Assembly (NCBI GenBank): GCA_002352185.1
Contig: DEHY01000183.1
Location: 1-7,665 of the forward strand
Reading direction: 5' to 3'
DNA length: 7,665 nucleotides
DNA from: Competibacteraceae bacterium UBA2788
GTDB lineage: Bacteria; Pseudomonadota; Gammaproteobacteria; Competibacterales; Competibacteraceae
How positions within the stretch are numbered: position 1 is the first letter of the stretch; every line of letters begins with the position of its first letter. Position numbers and translations under genes: made by a program. The notes beneath the pieces were generated by a model that saw only the letters and a list, made by a program, of their open reading frames with translations, searched no databases and was not told where the DNA came from. This document shows positions 7,051-7,665 of the stretch, one piece after another.

Positions 7051-7076
7051 CCACAACTTATTTAGGATTGCTATAG
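7051..7076 (+). repeat. Dispersed 26-bp motif, copy 2
   Basis: This begins CCACAACT and ends GGATTGCTATAG, 21 of 26 identical to 4387-4412 and in the same orientation. It lies between the C/G-run element and the hairpin at 7079-7103, suggesting a composite repeat island behind the nuclease-like gene. Confidence 0.6.
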
Positions 7077-7078
7077 GT

Positions 7079-7103
7079 GGCGCAAGCCGGAGGCGTTTGC
7101 GCC
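7079..7103 (-). terminator. Hairpin behind the DUF3782-type gene, possible terminator
   Basis: GGCGCAA (7079-7085) pairs with TTGCGCC (7097-7103), and GCC/GGC inside the loop can extend the stem. It lies 57 nt beyond the stop of the gene at 7160. No T-run follows on the minus strand, so it may instead be a repeat or a processing and stability hairpin. Confidence 0.35.
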
Positions 7104-7159
7104 AAAACCCAGCGCTGGCCCTGTTGGGATTGCGCTGCGCTTCAGCTCACGCCACCCGG

Positions 7160-7665
7160 CTACCACGCTTTGGGCTGAAACGGTTCGTCGTTGAGAATCA
7201 CTACGCTCTCACCCGATTGCGCCAGTACGAACAGCCCTTGCCGACAGGCATAGCGGGCGACCTCGTGCGGAACCACCATCGCCGCCACCGCGCCCAGCGC
7301 TCGCACATCGGCATAACGCGGCAACAGCCGTTTGAATTTCGCCAGCCGCTCCAGATGTTCGCTCACGTCGGCTATCGCCAGTTTGCTCTTCACTTCCACC
7401 AGCACCGCCTCAGTGTCATTCACCACCAGCAAATCAATCTGGATACCTTCGTCATGCCGATTGACTTCGATGTCGGCATGGACTTCATGCACCGCGATCC
7501 CTCGCGATTGAAACAGCCGCACCAGCGCCGGTTTGACCAGCCCTTCCACAAATTCCCCCAGCCGGTTGCCCAGTTTGCCCAGATGATCGTTGAGTTGTCT
7601 CATCCGTCGGTCCGCCGCCTGGGATTGTTCTTTCAGTAACCGTTCGGTGTCCTGAAACTTGCGAT
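7160..7665 (-). CDS. DUF3782-type coiled-coil protein with PD-(D/E)XK nuclease-like fold, C-terminal part
   Basis: The frame enters from the right edge and stops at 7162-7160; the N-terminus is outside the window. The visible part opens with charged heptad-like sequence (RKFQDTERLLKEQSQAADRR), typical of the repeated coiled coil in this family. It continues with LGNRLGEFVEGLVKP and a PD-(D/E)XK-like core: I-D-L-L-V-V-N, then V-L-V-E-V-K-S-K. Counting from the internal Met at 7603, the putative triad is D57, E70 and K72, which all appear intact. The end, GLFVLAQSGESVVILND followed by FQPKAW, also matches family members as I remember them. The family is widespread, often in many copies, and its substrate is not established; a role in DNA cleavage is inferred from the fold only. 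The Met at 7603 is probably not the true start because coding sequence continues upstream of it. Confidence 0.8.
   Translation of the reverse strand, partial: RKFQDTERLLKEQSQAADRRMRQLNDHLGKLGNRLGEFVEGLVKPALVRLFQSRGIAVHEVHADIEVNRHDEGIQIDLLVVNDTEAVLVEVKSKLAIADVSEHLERLAKFKRLLPRYADVRALGAVAAMVVPHEVARYACRQGLFVLAQSGESVVILNDEPFQPKAW

Noticed and set aside
6823..7056. A 77-codon minus-strand frame in the gap
   Set aside because: Its first third is a translation of the palindromic repeats (PLTPLCQRGG-like, a common artefact). The rest has no recognised homology and no clear ribosome binding site.
7097..7639. A 180-codon plus-strand frame opposite the DUF3782-type gene
   Set aside because: His and Gln-rich antisense shadow; the minus strand has the nuclease core and the expected C-terminus.

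Overview
The window is GC-rich bacterial DNA, most likely from a proteobacterium. I infer this from protein wording that resembles proteobacterial type I restriction genes and MASE1/PAS/GGDEF enzymes, and from C-run/G-run intergenic palindromes of a kind I associate with gammaproteobacterial (for example Competibacter-like) and cyanobacterial genomes. That taxonomic guess is weak. Every gene I can support lies on the minus strand, so the gene order below runs from right to left.

At the right edge (7160-7665) is the C-terminal part of a coiled-coil protein with a PD-(D/E)XK nuclease-like fold of the DUF3782 type. Next comes about 360 bp without a gene (6803-7159), holding a hairpin, a short motif that recurs elsewhere in the window, and a complex C/G-run inverted repeat. 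An intact membrane-bound diguanylate cyclase (4472-6802; MASE1, PAS, PAS, GGDEF with I-site) follows. A second copy of the short motif lies in the 147-bp gap after it.

The left 4.3 kb is a type I restriction-modification operon in the order hsdM-hsdS-hsdR, with overlapping stop and start codons at both junctions. HsdM should methylate adenine, HsdS should choose the site, and HsdR should translocate and cut DNA.

The main result is that this operon appears damaged at five independent places. hsdM has a 1-nt insertion near its start and an in-frame loss of roughly 80 codons in the N-terminal domain. hsdS has a 1-nt deletion in its second recognition domain. hsdR has an in-frame loss of roughly 45-55 codons in the nuclease domain, with the catalytic Lys replaced by Asn. 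hsdR also appears to carry a 20-bp micro-inversion at the window edge, between 8-bp inverted repeats. The neighbouring diguanylate cyclase shows no such lesions. The system may be a decaying restriction locus, or the pattern may be assembly or amplification error confined to this stretch; raw reads would decide. The estimates of missing residues rest on my memory of family members, not on a search. I see no tRNA, rRNA, CRISPR array, insertion sequence or new defence module.
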